The translations under genes were made by a program, and so were the position numbers. Source: an uncultured Verrucomicrobia subdivision 3 bacterium (lineage in GTDB: Bacteria > Verrucomicrobiota > Verrucomicrobiia > Limisphaerales > UBA11358). From it: a stretch of 56,359 bases of DNA. How positions within the stretch are numbered: the stretch's first letter is position 1; each line of letters opens with the position of its first letter. The notes beneath the pieces are model-generated. The model did no database searches. It saw only the letters and a list, made by a program, of their open reading frames with translations, and was not told the origin of the DNA. Shown piece by piece: positions 8,137 to 17,349 of the stretch. Location: NCBI GenBank assembly GCA_903872345.1, contig CAIQKM010000153.1, positions 1 to 56,359 of the forward strand. The letters run 5' to 3'.

Positions 8137-9135
8137 TCAGGCCGGATTTGAACGAATAACTGGCGACGCGCCCAAGGCCAGGGCCACGGCGGCGTTGACT
8201 TCCTCCAAGGTGATTTCGGCAATGGCGACCGGCCGGGGGGCCTTGACCACCCAGTCGGGGTGCTGAAACGGGATCGGGCTGCCGGGGATGACTTCATGCA
8301 TGAGCATGACGACACGCCGGTTTATGGCCACCGCCAGGTGCAAGGCCCCGGTATCGCCGCCCAGTACCAAAGTGGACAGGAACATCAACCCGCCGGTGAC
8401 CAGCAAAGGCACGCCGGCGGAACTGACGAAGCCCTCAGCTTGCGCGGGCACCAGCGCGGCGCGATCCGCCGGACCGCCACCCAGAATGATTTGCACCCCG
8501 AGCGAGCGCCAGTGACGCGCGACGGCCAGGTAATTTTCCAACGGCCAGTTTTTGTGCGCCCCGCTGGTGAAAGGCTGGATGAACAGCGTGGGCCGTTTGG
8601 AATCCAGCTTGTGTTCGGCAAAAAATCCGCTCGCCATCTCCAAGGCATCGGACGGCAGATGAAATTCATTATGGACCGGCCCGATGGTCAGCCCGCCATG
8701 CTGTAATAAATCCAGATGGCCGGCGGCGGCATGGCCGCGGGCCACTTCGGTCAAGGCGTGGGTGTAGGCCCATTTGCGACCGGGCTTGGAGGGGCGGCCC
8801 CAACGTTCGTTTGCGCCGGTCAATCGCGTCAGCCAGGCTGTCTCGCCATAGCCCTGAAAATCCACCGCGAGGGAAAAATTCCCGCCGCGCAACCGCCGCA
8901 GCAAACCGGCGGCCTCGCCCAGCACCTTCAGCGGATTGCGACTTCGCAGCGCCGCGCGATCGAGGGCAATCACCTCATCCACCTCGCAAAACCCGCGCAG
9001 CAGCACGGCATTTTCCGCCGAGGTTAAAAAGGTGATTTTGGCCGCCGGAAAATTGTCCCGCACCATCCGGACCGCCGGCAGCGTCAGAATGACATCGCCG
9101 ATGGATTTCAGCCGGATGAGGAGAATGTTTTCCAT
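8137..9135 (-). CDS. Glycosyltransferase family 9 (heptosyltransferase-like)
   Basis: A 332-residue member of the ADP-heptose:LPS heptosyltransferase family. It starts with NILLIRLKSIGDVILTLPAV, the GT9 N-terminal motif, and has LVLGGDTGALHLAVA near residue 260, the nucleotide-sugar binding GDTGxxH segment. HKNWPLENYLAVARHW is the conserved central strand. It acts at the inner face of the inner membrane, adding a heptose or similar sugar to a lipid-linked core. Its start is only 2 bp from the stop of the preceding GT2 gene, so they are surely co-transcribed. The true sugar is not known. Confidence 0.9.
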   Translation of the reverse strand: MENILLIRLKSIGDVILTLPAVRMVRDNFPAAKITFLTSAENAVLLRGFCEVDEVIALDRAALRSRNPLKVLGEAAGLLRRLRGGNFSLAVDFQGYGETAWLTRLTGANERWGRPSKPGRKWAYTHALTEVARGHAAAGHLDLLQHGGLTIGPVHNEFHLPSDALEMASGFFAEHKLDSKRPTLFIQPFTSGAHKNWPLENYLAVARHWRSLGVQIILGGGPADRAALVPAQAEGFVSSAGVPLLVTGGLMFLSTLVLGGDTGALHLAVAINRRVVMLMHEVIPGSPIPFQHPDWVVKAPRPVAIAEITLEEVNAAVALALGASPVIRSNPA

Positions 9136-9137
9136 GG

Positions 9138-9932
9138 TTACAGATGCCGGTCCAGCCCGAGTTCGCAGCGGACTTTGCCCGTCCGGATGGTCTCATTCAG
9201 CCGTGCCAGACTGGCGGCGTGATGACCTCGCGGCGCCATGGGATGATTCAGGTGGAAGGTGATGGCCCGGCCATAGACAAATTTTCGCTGTCGCCCCAGA
9301 TGATACACCCGGGTGCCAACGTCCGAATCCTCGCCCACGCCCCAGCCGGTGTAGGCTTCGTCAAAGCCATTGACCGCCACCAGGTCGTCGCGCCAGAAAG
9401 CCATGTTGCAGCCAATGATGCCGCGCTGCTTCGTATCCCGGCGGATGATGGCCACCGGCCAGCGAATGCCTTTGGCCGCACCGCTGATTTTGCCGGTGAG
9501 CATCCATTGCCAGACCGGGGTCCGGCCGGCCTCGAATTGCGGCACGCATTCTTCGCGCACAAAACAGCGCCGGCCCTGCACCCAGAAATTGCGTTCCGCC
9601 AGGGCGGCGTGGTCGGCGATGAACCGCCGGTGGGGCACGCAGTCAGCATCGGTAAAAATCAAATAGTCGCCGGTCGCCGCCGCCACGGTCTGATTAAGGA
9701 TGATGGTCTTGCGAAAACCGTCATCCGGGTGCCAGATGTGCCGGACGGGCACCGGCGAATTTTGAGAGAACTGCTTGACCAGCTCACGGGTGGGCTCGCC
9801 GGAGCCATCATCAGAAATGAGAATCTCAGCCGGCGCCTGCGTTTGCCGCCGGACACCCGCGAACATCTTGGCCAGCACCTGCGGCTGGTTATATGTGCTG
9901 ATGATGAGGGAGATGGCAAAGGACGGCTTCAT
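9138..9932 (-). CDS. Glycosyltransferase family 2
   Basis: A 264-residue GT2 enzyme. The ATG at 9932 gives MKPSFAISLIISTYNQPQVL, the standard GT-A opening; an upstream GTG at 9974 adds 14 unlike residues. The DxD-type motif is IFTDADCVPH at about residues 89-98. A later GCNMAFWRDDLVAVNGFDEA and GWGVGEDSDVGTR match the Glyco_transf_7C-type C-terminal segment seen in chondroitin-polymerase-like and related GT2 enzymes (galactosyl or N-acetylhexosaminyl transfer). Co-transcribed with the GT9 gene after it. The acceptor is presumably the same surface glycan. Confidence 0.88.
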   Translation of the reverse strand: MKPSFAISLIISTYNQPQVLAKMFAGVRRQTQAPAEILISDDGSGEPTRELVKQFSQNSPVPVRHIWHPDDGFRKTIILNQTVAAATGDYLIFTDADCVPHRRFIADHAALAERNFWVQGRRCFVREECVPQFEAGRTPVWQWMLTGKISGAAKGIRWPVAIIRRDTKQRGIIGCNMAFWRDDLVAVNGFDEAYTGWGVGEDSDVGTRVYHLGRQRKFVYGRAITFHLNHPMAPRGHHAASLARLNETIRTGKVRCELGLDRHL

Positions 9933-9981
9933 TGTTTCCGCCGCCGGATCTGGCAGGCGTTGGATTGACACCACCTCGTGC

Positions 9982-10746
9982 TCATGGGGTTTGACGAAAG
10001 CAACCGACGATTTTCCGGCGCAACTTGTTAAAGGGCGGGTTAACCCACATTTTGCGCCATAGCCGGATTTTTTCAGAGAACGAGTTCAGCGTGTGAACGG
10101 TTTCCGGGCTGTCCGGCGCCACGTACCAATTATTCCGGCCCGTCCGGCGGACCAGCCGGTAGCCTTGGTGCCGCAGGTAAAAATGCTTGGTGTAATCGCG
10201 CCGATGTTCTTCGATGAGAATAAGCCGGGGCGCATGTTTTTTAAAATCCAATCCCTGCAACACCTGAAGCTCCATGCCTTCGACATCAATGGACAGGAAA
10301 TCAATCCGCTCCACGCCGACCTGGTCCAGAATGGAATTCAGGGTGCGCAACTTGACCCGGACCGTTTTTCCAGACAATTGATCACCCAGCATGGGGGTGA
10401 GCGTGGAATGCAAGGGATTCAGCCCCAGCAGCAGATCAACATCGTCCGGTTGCCCGGGTGCGCCCACCGCTGCATGCACGACCCGGCTCCGCAAACGCTG
10501 TTCCACCAAGAGCCTGACCAGATCGGGATTTGGTTCAACCAGTACCCCCGACCATCCCCGCTGCTCCAAAAACCAGGTCTGATTGTCCACGGTCGGGTGG
10601 TTGGCACCCACCTCAACAAACACGCCCTGAGGGCTTTGCTTGAAAAAGTCCCAGACGAGTTCGCTTTCAGTTTGTTTGGCGGAATCCATCACATGATAAC
10701 GCAAGATTACAAGCGATAAGGGCTGGAAGGCGGACATTGTTTTCAT
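9982..10746 (-). CDS. FkbM family methyltransferase
   Basis: About 254 residues from the ATG at 10746; this start has GGAA six bases upstream. FkbM-type methyltransferases O-methylate sugars or natural products. Visible motifs are GVFVEVGANHPTVDNQTWFL (SAM loop), GVLVEPNPDL and IDFLSIDVEGMELQVLQGLD, all standard for Methyltransf_21. It is a paralogue of the gene at 11639: both have the same VFVEVGAN start, the DVEG motif and an unusual NNWYV near the C-terminus. The two are separated by one glycosyltransferase. It probably methylates a sugar of the glycan made by this cluster. Confidence 0.88.
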   Translation of the reverse strand: MKTMSAFQPLSLVILRYHVMDSAKQTESELVWDFFKQSPQGVFVEVGANHPTVDNQTWFLEQRGWSGVLVEPNPDLVRLLVEQRLRSRVVHAAVGAPGQPDDVDLLLGLNPLHSTLTPMLGDQLSGKTVRVKLRTLNSILDQVGVERIDFLSIDVEGMELQVLQGLDFKKHAPRLILIEEHRRDYTKHFYLRHQGYRLVRRTGRNNWYVAPDSPETVHTLNSFSEKIRLWRKMWVNPPFNKLRRKIVGCFRQTP

Positions 10747-10848
10747 AACAAATTCCAGCTTCCATGACAGGTATATGCTATGCAAAAGCCCCTTCCTCGT
10801 CCAGCTTCTTTGACCTGCCGCCGGGTTGAGTATCCGCAGCCCGATCGG

Positions 10849-11634
10849 CTATGAGTCGATGGCTTGGGTTTTGTCGATTTCCGCCTCCCGGGCTTTGGCG
10901 TAACGCACCATAGTGGAAAAGGCATTGGCCGAGGCAATCAGGTAACCGGGCCAGCCATCAAGAAAACCAAGACGGATAATGTAGGCGCGAAAAAATTTCC
11001 AAAATGGCCGGAAGGTGAGATCAAGCCAGCCGGCAGGACGGTTTTTCTCCTTATATTGGCTTACAAACAGACTGGTAATGTGCGCCATTTTGCCAAGAAA
11101 TTGGTCAATGCTCTCATTACTGTAATGGAGCAAGTCGCCGCTCAATGGCACGGTCTGTCCACGCACGACGAGTCTTTCATGCGGATTACCCACCCATTCC
11201 CCAGCGCCTTTCCGCCAGAGGCGTGCTTTGCGGTCGGGGTACCAATCACCGTGGCGGATCCAGCGTCCGCAAAAAAAAGACAACCGGGGAAAGCTGAACG
11301 CCACCGGCAAATCGTTGGCGGCGCCGGCTTGGAACAGGGCCATGATTTCCTCCCGCAACCGGTCGGAAACCACTTCGTCCGCATCAATGGCCAGGATCCA
11401 TGGCTGGGTGGCCTGTTCCGTCGCAAAATTCCGATGGGCGGCATGACCCAGCCACGGCCGGCAGAACACCCGGGCGCCATGGGTTTCGCCCACCTTGTCC
11501 GTGCCATCCGTCACTTTGTCGTCAATCACCAGTACCATCTCACTGGTCCAACCCTTCACACTCTCCAGGGTACGGGCAATGCGATGAGCCTCGTTGCCGG
11601 CAATCATACAAACTGTGATAGGCAACCGGGTCAT
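10849..11634 (-). CDS. Glycosyltransferase family 2 (WaaE/KdtX-like)
   Basis: A 261-residue GT2 enzyme starting at ATG 11634 (MTRLPITVCMIAGNEAHRIA). A longer open frame to 11769 is antisense-like N-terminal noise overlapping the FkbM gene. The pattern VKGWTSEMVLVIDDKVTDGT, ILAIDADEVVSDRL (DxD-like) and WYPDRKARLWRKG is characteristic of the LPS-core beta-1,4-glucosyltransferase group (WaaE/KdtX). The start lies 4 bp after the stop of the FkbM gene at 11639, so translation may be coupled. The C-terminal hydrophobic stretch around LGFLDGWPGYLIASANA may sit on the membrane, as in that group. Confidence 0.88.
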   Translation of the reverse strand: MTRLPITVCMIAGNEAHRIARTLESVKGWTSEMVLVIDDKVTDGTDKVGETHGARVFCRPWLGHAAHRNFATEQATQPWILAIDADEVVSDRLREEIMALFQAGAANDLPVAFSFPRLSFFCGRWIRHGDWYPDRKARLWRKGAGEWVGNPHERLVVRGQTVPLSGDLLHYSNESIDQFLGKMAHITSLFVSQYKEKNRPAGWLDLTFRPFWKFFRAYIIRLGFLDGWPGYLIASANAFSTMVRYAKAREAEIDKTQAIDS

Positions 11635-11638
11635 GGCA

Positions 11639-12349
11639 TCAGGATTGGGACTTGCGGCGGCGCAGGTAGAGCCGGATTTTGCGGAAAGGCAGGCCAAGAA
11701 ACATTTTGCGGAACAGCGCCAGCCGCTCGATGAGGGTGACATCGCGGAACTTGGTTTCGCGCGGAACATACCAGTTGTTCAGGGTGGTCCGTTTAACCAG
11801 CTTGTAGCCATGGCTGGTCAGATACCGGTGCTTGGAGAGATCGCGCGCGCCGTCTTCGATCAGAATGAGCGCGGGGCGGAAGACATCAAAACTGAAGCCG
11901 CGCATGACTTCAATTTCATGCCCTTCCACATCCAGTGAAAGAAAATCTATCCGGGATATCCCGGCCTCGCGCAACACCTTGTCCAGCGTGGTGACTTTCA
12001 CCCGTTCCACGCCAACAAAATGGGTGCCATGGGTATCCCGCTGTTTTTGGAGGGCTGAGGAGCCGTTTTCCGCCGCGAGCAGCAGCTCGGCTTCGCCTTC
12101 GAGATCGGGGCGGCTGCAAGCCACTTGGAACACCTGGGAATTTTTTCGGACCGCCCGCAGTTTTTCACAGCAGGCGCCTTGGGGTTCAACCAAAACTCCG
12201 CGCCAGCCGTTTTGCTCCAGCAGCCAGGACTGGGAGCCGGCCACGGGATCATTGGCCCCGACTTCCACGAACACACCCTCGCCCTTCCGGCCGAAAAATT
12301 TCCAGACCAGCTCTTTTTCCTCCGCCTCAGAGGAGACAAATACACTCAT
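11639..12349 (-). CDS. FkbM family methyltransferase (second paralogue)
   Basis: A 236-residue SAM-dependent methyltransferase of the Methyltransf_21/FkbM type. Motifs in order: GVFVEVGANDPVAGSQSWLL at about residues 24-43, GVLVEPQGACCEKL, IDFLSLDVEGHEIEVMRG and LIEDGARDLSKHRYLTSHGY. It shares the NNWYV element with the gene at 9982 and likewise ends in a basic tail (IRLYLRRRKSQS). Two FkbM copies in one operon suggest two methylated positions or two methylated sugars. The gene is 26 bp downstream of the GT9 gene at 12376. Confidence 0.88.
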   Translation of the reverse strand: MSVFVSSEAEEKELVWKFFGRKGEGVFVEVGANDPVAGSQSWLLEQNGWRGVLVEPQGACCEKLRAVRKNSQVFQVACSRPDLEGEAELLLAAENGSSALQKQRDTHGTHFVGVERVKVTTLDKVLREAGISRIDFLSLDVEGHEIEVMRGFSFDVFRPALILIEDGARDLSKHRYLTSHGYKLVKRTTLNNWYVPRETKFRDVTLIERLALFRKMFLGLPFRKIRLYLRRRKSQS

Positions 12350-12375
12350 AGATATTGCAATATGCTAATTCAACC

Positions 12376-13419
12376 TCAGCCGGACTTCAAAACCGATTGC
12401 GCCGCCGACACCAGGCTGGTGGTGGTAATCTGACGCAAAAAAGGCGCGCCGGATTCGTTGGCGCCCACCATGACCCGGTATTTTTCATCATCTGCAATCC
12501 ATTGGCGCAGACCGGGATTGGGCCAGAACCAGGCCACCGCCGGGGTGCCGGTCATGACGGCCAGGTGCAGGGTGCCCGTATCGCCACAAAAATGCAATGC
12601 GCTGTGCCGGATTACCGCCGTTACCTGCTCCAGGTTCAAATTTCCCGCGCATACCCGCCATGGTTTTTCCGGCAGCAAAGCGAGCAACTGCTTCATCTTT
12701 TCCAGTTCCCGGGCGGCGGGCGAGCAGGAAAGGACCAGCCGTTTATCCGGAAAGTTTTGCCGGAGGGCGCCGATGAGTTCGGCGAGCTGTTCCGGGGCCA
12801 ATTCCTTGTAGTCCGCCGTGGTAAAGGGGCTGATATGGAAATAGTTGCCGGCATCGGTTTCCATAATTTCTGCCGCGCGCAGGTCGGCTGAACGGGTTTC
12901 CACGTGAAATTCCGGGCGGGTGAACGGAAAGCCCGCCAATTCAAGACACCGGCAGCGTTGCTGATAGACCGTTTCCGCATTCGTAGGATATCGCACCTGG
13001 GCGGTAAACATCCGCCGCCAGAACCATGGGCCGCCGTCGTCCGGTTCGCGACCAAGCCTTTCCGGCGCACCGCTCAGAAAGGTCAGCCAACTGGAACGGT
13101 CGGAACCATTAAGATTAATGACCACGTCAAACTTCTCCCGGCGCAGGCGGGCCACCATGTCCCAATTTTCGCGCAGGGTGGCATGGCGCGGATAACGCAT
13201 GTAACCCCAGGTGCGGTTCACCCAGGGTACGCAATTCATAATCGAGGTGACATGACTTGCGACGGTCACATGCAGTTCCGCGTGAGGATAGGCCTGCCGG
13301 ACCATCCAAAGCGACGGCAACAAGTGTACGGTATCGCCCAGGAAGCCAAGGTCGAGGACCATGACCTTCTTCGCGTGACGCGTCCGTTGATAAAAGGTAT
13401 TGGCGGCGGTGGCCGTCAT
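12376..13419 (-). CDS. Glycosyltransferase family 9 (heptosyltransferase-like)
   Basis: A 347-residue GT9 enzyme from ATG 13419 (MTATAANTFYQRTRHAKKVM). The frame runs open further upstream, to 13530, but that part has no family match. The GT9 opening is VMVLDLGFLGDTVHLLPSLW and the nucleotide-sugar segment is HFCGDTGTLHLAVMTGTPAV near residue 285. It has an extra 15-20 residues before the first strand compared with the other two GT9 enzymes in the window. Co-transcribed with the FkbM and GT2 genes downstream. It probably adds a heptose or similar sugar to a core oligosaccharide. Confidence 0.9.
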   Translation of the reverse strand: MTATAANTFYQRTRHAKKVMVLDLGFLGDTVHLLPSLWMVRQAYPHAELHVTVASHVTSIMNCVPWVNRTWGYMRYPRHATLRENWDMVARLRREKFDVVINLNGSDRSSWLTFLSGAPERLGREPDDGGPWFWRRMFTAQVRYPTNAETVYQQRCRCLELAGFPFTRPEFHVETRSADLRAAEIMETDAGNYFHISPFTTADYKELAPEQLAELIGALRQNFPDKRLVLSCSPAARELEKMKQLLALLPEKPWRVCAGNLNLEQVTAVIRHSALHFCGDTGTLHLAVMTGTPAVAWFWPNPGLRQWIADDEKYRVMVGANESGAPFLRQITTTSLVSAAQSVLKSG

Positions 13420-13504
13420 TGGCGGCAGTTTAAATTGAACCGGATGGGCAACAAAGCGTAAATACCAAATCTCTGAATTGTTCGCAAAAAACCGGCAAGG
13501 TCTC

Positions 13505-14377
13505 TTAAACCGGCCTGATCCAAGCCGCATACTTTTCCGGGTGCTCCAAAAAATGACGGGGAAAGGTGGCGTCCACCGGCACGAACTTCAGCTGGTTGGA
13601 ATCGCCGAACAGGTAGCCGCCTTTTTCAATCAATTCGTTGATGCGCGCGGGATCGGTGAATTGCGGCTGATTGTATTCCTGATGGGAAAAGGACTGGATC
13701 TTGTCCAAAATCCGGTCCACCCCGCCCATCCAGGTGAAATTCCAACCGGCGTCAGGAATCACTTTATAGCCGCTGTGCCGCAGCTCTTCGGCCACGGAAA
13801 AATCCCGGTAACGCAACATTACCGTGCCGTAGCTGAACGGCGGCTGCAATGATTTACAATTCATGAAGTACCGGTAGATGGTATGCTGAAACCGCCAGAC
13901 GAACGGATGGTTCAGCCGCAGCCGGCGGCGGAAGCCGCGGCGGTGGAAAATATTCTTTGCCGGTTGCGAGTTTAGGGCTCCGTGAATGGCATTTGAAAAC
14001 GGATTGTCGCGATAGGGAATTTCGCGGCTCAGGCGTTCCACCACCGCCGCGCGCGGGATTTCATCCAGATCGGAAACCAGCACCCAGTCGTCCTGGCGGC
14101 AGTTTGCCAGGCCGCGAACAATGCTATTCCGCTGAAACCGCTCGATCACCCAGGGATCCGCAACATCCGGCACATCGTTCACCACCACGTGGATGATCCG
14201 GTCGGCAAAAGCGGCAAAGCGCGCGCGGTTCTCCCAATAATACAGCGGCTTGGGCTGGTTGGTAAAAGTGCGGGTGGCCTCGACCAGCACGAATTTGTCC
14301 ACCACCCCGGCCAGTTCGTTTAGACGCAGCTCCAGCAGTTCCAGCTCATTGAAAAAGGTGAAGGTGTCGTAAATCAT
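13505..14377 (-). CDS. Glycosyltransferase family 17 (Glyco_transf_17)
   Basis: A 290-residue protein beginning MIYDTFTFFNELELLELRLN. With the following VVDKFVLVEATRTFTNQPKP, this is the GT17 family signature. GT17 is best known from the animal beta-1,4-GlcNAc transferase III, but bacterial members occur in surface-glycan clusters. The DxD-type motif is WVLVSDLDEIP at about residues 85-95. No signal or membrane segment is visible, so it works in the cytoplasm. The start at 14377 is preferred: the frame stays open far upstream, but only as antisense to the flippase gene. It heads the minus-strand operon, with 114 bp to the divergent flippase gene. Confidence 0.9.
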   Translation of the reverse strand: MIYDTFTFFNELELLELRLNELAGVVDKFVLVEATRTFTNQPKPLYYWENRARFAAFADRIIHVVVNDVPDVADPWVIERFQRNSIVRGLANCRQDDWVLVSDLDEIPRAAVVERLSREIPYRDNPFSNAIHGALNSQPAKNIFHRRGFRRRLRLNHPFVWRFQHTIYRYFMNCKSLQPPFSYGTVMLRYRDFSVAEELRHSGYKVIPDAGWNFTWMGGVDRILDKIQSFSHQEYNQPQFTDPARINELIEKGGYLFGDSNQLKFVPVDATFPRHFLEHPEKYAAWIRPV

Positions 14378-14491
14378 GCGGTTCCGGTTTAAAAAGCTAA
14401 GGTAATCCGACCTGCCGCAGCAAGTTGAAACCGGCCGGGTAGCGTAAATTAACACTCGCTTTTCCGCCCTTTCCGCCAAAAAATACGGGTA

Positions 14492-16327
14492 ATGAAAGAT
14501 TTTCTGCGCCAACTCTGGGGCTTTGTCCGGCCCTATCGCGGGCGTTTTTTCCTGGGCCTGCTCTGCGGCATTGGTTACGGGCTGGTGAATGGCGTCCTGC
14601 TGTTTACGGTCCGGATGGTGGTGCAATTGGTTTTTTCCCACAAAACCGATCTGCACACGCAGTTGGAGAAGGCGCCGCACTGGATTCATCCGGTCTCGGA
14701 ACGGCTGGCGGCGCTGGTGCCGGAATTTGACGCGCCCAAGGCGGACGATACCTTGGGCTGGGTGCTCATCATCGGGGCCATTCCGGCGATCATGCTGGTG
14801 CGGAATACGCTCCAATACCTGAGCATTTACTTCACAAACTGGTCGGCCATGCATGCCATCGCGGATATCCGCACCAAGCTGTTCAGCCATCTGCAAAATC
14901 TGTCGCTCGGCTTTTTCAACAAGGCCAGCACTGGCGACCTCATCGCCCGCATCACCAACGACACGCAGGTGTTGTACGGCATTGTCGGCAGTTCGTTCGC
15001 CTCCGCCGTCAAAGACCCGGTAACCATTATTTGCATGCTCACCTATTTGCTGGCGGCGAACACCACCCTCACGCTGATTTCCATCGTGGTCTTTCCGGTG
15101 TGCATTGTGCCGATCGTCATTTTCGGCCGCAAAGTCCGCAAATCCGCCCGCGCGGTGCAGGAATACAACTCCGACCTGACCAACCTGATGCACGAGTCCT
15201 TTACCGGTAATCGCGTGGTGAAGGCTTATAACTTGGAAGAAACCGTCAGCTCGGAATTCCGTTCCATTACGAAAAAATATGTCAGTCAGATGATGCGGGT
15301 GGTGCGGGCCAATGAAATCCCCAGTCAGATGATGGAGTTTTTCGGCGCCGCCGGCATTGCGCTCGTGTTCCTTTACGTGCAGCACTCCATGCAATTTCTG
15401 CCCAAGGACCAGCAACCCAAATCCGAGGATTTTCTGACGTTTGTGCTGGCCATTGTGATGATGTATCCGCCGATCAAGGCGTTCACACGGCTGCACAACC
15501 AGGTGCATCAGGCGCGTGCCGCCAGCGAGCGGGTGTTTGAACTGCTGGCCATCCAGAACACCGTGGTGGAACCGACCGAACCCAAGATGCTTCACGCTTC
15601 GCACGCGGACATCGAGTTTCAAAATGTGGATTTCAATTACGGTGAAAAGCCCGTGTTGCGGAACATCAACCTGACGGTCAAAGCCGGCCAGTTGGTGGCC
15701 TTCGTGGGCCAGAGCGGCTCCGGCAAAACGACCCTGGCCAATTTGCTGCTGCGGTTTTACGACCCCGTGGGCGGTGTCATTAAAATCGGCGGCGTGAACA
15801 TCCGCGACGTTACCACGCGGGATCTGCGGAACCAGATTGCGGTGGTCACGCAGGAAACCGTGCTGTTCAACGACACCATCCGCCGGAACATCGAACTGGG
15901 CCGGCCGGGCGCGACCAATGAAGAAATCATCGCCGCCGCGCGCCACGCGCATGCCTACGATTTCATCATGGAGAAGCCCGAAGGCTTTGAGGCGGTGGTC
16001 GGTGAAAAGGGCATGCAGCTTTCCGGCGGTCAGCGTCAGCGGCTGGCCATCGCCCGGGCCATGTTGAAGGATGCGCCGGTGCTGGTGCTGGACGAGGCCA
16101 CCAGCGCGCTGGACACGGAATCCGAACGCGCCGTGCAAGTGGCTCTGGATGAACTCACCAAGGGTCGCACGACCTTCTGCATTGCTCACCGGCTCTCCAC
16201 CATTCTGCATGCCGACGTCATTGTGGTCATGAACGAGGGTAGGATTGTGGAAACCGGCCGGCACGAGGAGCTCGTCAAACGCGGCGGCACCTACCAGAAG
16301 CTGTACGAACTGCAATTTAAGTCGTGA
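14492..16327 (+). CDS. msbA: MsbA-like lipid/glycolipid ABC exporter
   Basis: A fused permease-ATPase half-transporter of 611 residues. The N-terminal half has about six membrane helices; the C-terminal half is an ATPase with Walker A GQSGSGKTT (from residue 406), signature LSGGQRQR (from 510), Walker B VLVLDEATSALD (from 530) and switch His566. The sequence resembles MsbA, which flips lipid A core or other lipid-linked glycans across the inner membrane. A polar stretch of about 30 residues between helices 1 and 2 (about residues 55-85) is longer than in classic MsbA. Its stop overlaps the GTG of the next GT9 gene by 4 bp, so the pair is co-translated. Likely substrate: the glycolipid built by the surrounding transferases. 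Confidence 0.88.
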   Translation: MKDFLRQLWGFVRPYRGRFFLGLLCGIGYGLVNGVLLFTVRMVVQLVFSHKTDLHTQLEKAPHWIHPVSERLAALVPEFDAPKADDTLGWVLIIGAIPAIMLVRNTLQYLSIYFTNWSAMHAIADIRTKLFSHLQNLSLGFFNKASTGDLIARITNDTQVLYGIVGSSFASAVKDPVTIICMLTYLLAANTTLTLISIVVFPVCIVPIVIFGRKVRKSARAVQEYNSDLTNLMHESFTGNRVVKAYNLEETVSSEFRSITKKYVSQMMRVVRANEIPSQMMEFFGAAGIALVFLYVQHSMQFLPKDQQPKSEDFLTFVLAIVMMYPPIKAFTRLHNQVHQARAASERVFELLAIQNTVVEPTEPKMLHASHADIEFQNVDFNYGEKPVLRNINLTVKAGQLVAFVGQSGSGKTTLANLLLRFYDPVGGVIKIGGVNIRDVTTRDLRNQIAVVTQETVLFNDTIRRNIELGRPGATNEEIIAAARHAHAYDFIMEKPEGFEAVVGEKGMQLSGGQRQRLAIARAMLKDAPVLVLDEATSALDTESERAVQVALDELTKGRTTFCIAHRLSTILHADVIVVMNEGRIVETGRHEELVKRGGTYQKLYELQFKS

Positions 16328-17343
16328 GCGCGCCGGTGGAAAAAATCCTGGCCATTCAGTTCAAGTACCTCGGCGACGCCGTCTTCATCACCCCCGCGCT
16401 GCGGGCTTTGAAAGAACATTGGCCGGACGCGGAATTGCATGTGCTGGTGGCCGCCGAGGTGGCCCCGCTGTTGGAGCATCTTCCATGGATTCACCGGGTC
16501 TGGGCGCTGCCCCGAACCCGGGGCCGGGCGCGACTCCGCGAGTCGTTGCCGTTTGTACGGACTTTGCGCGGTGAACATTTTTCGCGCGTGGTGGATTTTG
16601 GCGGCAATGATCGCGGTTCTATCATGAGTTTTCTGAGCGGCGCGCCGATTCGGCTGGGGCCGGTGGATAAAAAGCGCCTGCTCCAAAAATTCGGCTACAC
16701 GCAGACCGTGCCGACCGCCACACTGCCGCCCTCGTGGGTGCAACATCATTTGGGCTTGCTGGCCGCCTGGCAGGTTCCGACGCCCCGGTCCTTGCATCTG
16801 GAAATTGCCGCCGATCCCGCGTTGGCGGCCGAAGCCGCGCGATTATTGCCGGCCGACAGGGTGCTCTGTCACCTAGGCACCTCGCAGCCTCGCAAGGAAT
16901 GGCCGCCCGCCCGGTGGCAGGAATTTTACCGGCTCGCCCGCGCGGCCGGTTATCACCTCGTCTTTTCCTCGGGCACGAATGCGCGGGAACAGGCGTTGCT
17001 GACCGAACTAAAAAAACTGGAACCGGAAGCGCCGATGTTGCCCAAGACAGCGAGTCTGAAATTGTTTCTCGCCGTGCTCAAACACGCGAAAGCGGTGGTG
17101 GCCGGTGATACCGGGCCGCTGCATTTCGCCGCCGGTCTGCGCGTGCCCATTGTGGGATTGTTCGCCACGGGCGATTCGCTGTTGAAGGCCGCGCCGGTCT
17201 ATCCCTCACCGAACGTGGTCCGGGGTGGCGAATGTTTTTGCGATGCCAAACAGTTGCATTCCGCCACCTGTGCGGATGGTTGTCCCTGCATCGCCGGCAT
17301 TCGGGCGGAGGAAGTGCTGGCGCGACTGAAAGCGGTCTGTTGA
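16324..17343 (+). CDS. Glycosyltransferase family 9 (heptosyltransferase-like)
   Basis: A 339-residue GT9 enzyme starting at a GTG that overlaps the stop codon of the MsbA-like gene. The N-terminal motif is ILAIQFKYLGDAVFITPALR; the later KAVVAGDTGPLHFAAGLRVP, near residue 255, is the GDTGxxH nucleotide-sugar site. Near the end, a Cys-rich patch (GGECFCDAKQLHSATCADGC) is unusual for the family and might bind a metal or form part of the acceptor site. Third GT9 in the window. Together with the flippase it suggests a lipid A-core type glycolipid pathway. Confidence 0.9.
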   Translation: MSAPVEKILAIQFKYLGDAVFITPALRALKEHWPDAELHVLVAAEVAPLLEHLPWIHRVWALPRTRGRARLRESLPFVRTLRGEHFSRVVDFGGNDRGSIMSFLSGAPIRLGPVDKKRLLQKFGYTQTVPTATLPPSWVQHHLGLLAAWQVPTPRSLHLEIAADPALAAEAARLLPADRVLCHLGTSQPRKEWPPARWQEFYRLARAAGYHLVFSSGTNAREQALLTELKKLEPEAPMLPKTASLKLFLAVLKHAKAVVAGDTGPLHFAAGLRVPIVGLFATGDSLLKAAPVYPSPNVVRGGECFCDAKQLHSATCADGCPCIAGIRAEEVLARLKAVC

Positions 17344-17349
17344 TAATCT

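Noticed and set aside
14378..16315. Long upstream extension of the GT17 gene
   Set aside because: Antisense of the MsbA-like gene; the GT17 signature starts exactly at the Met at 14377.
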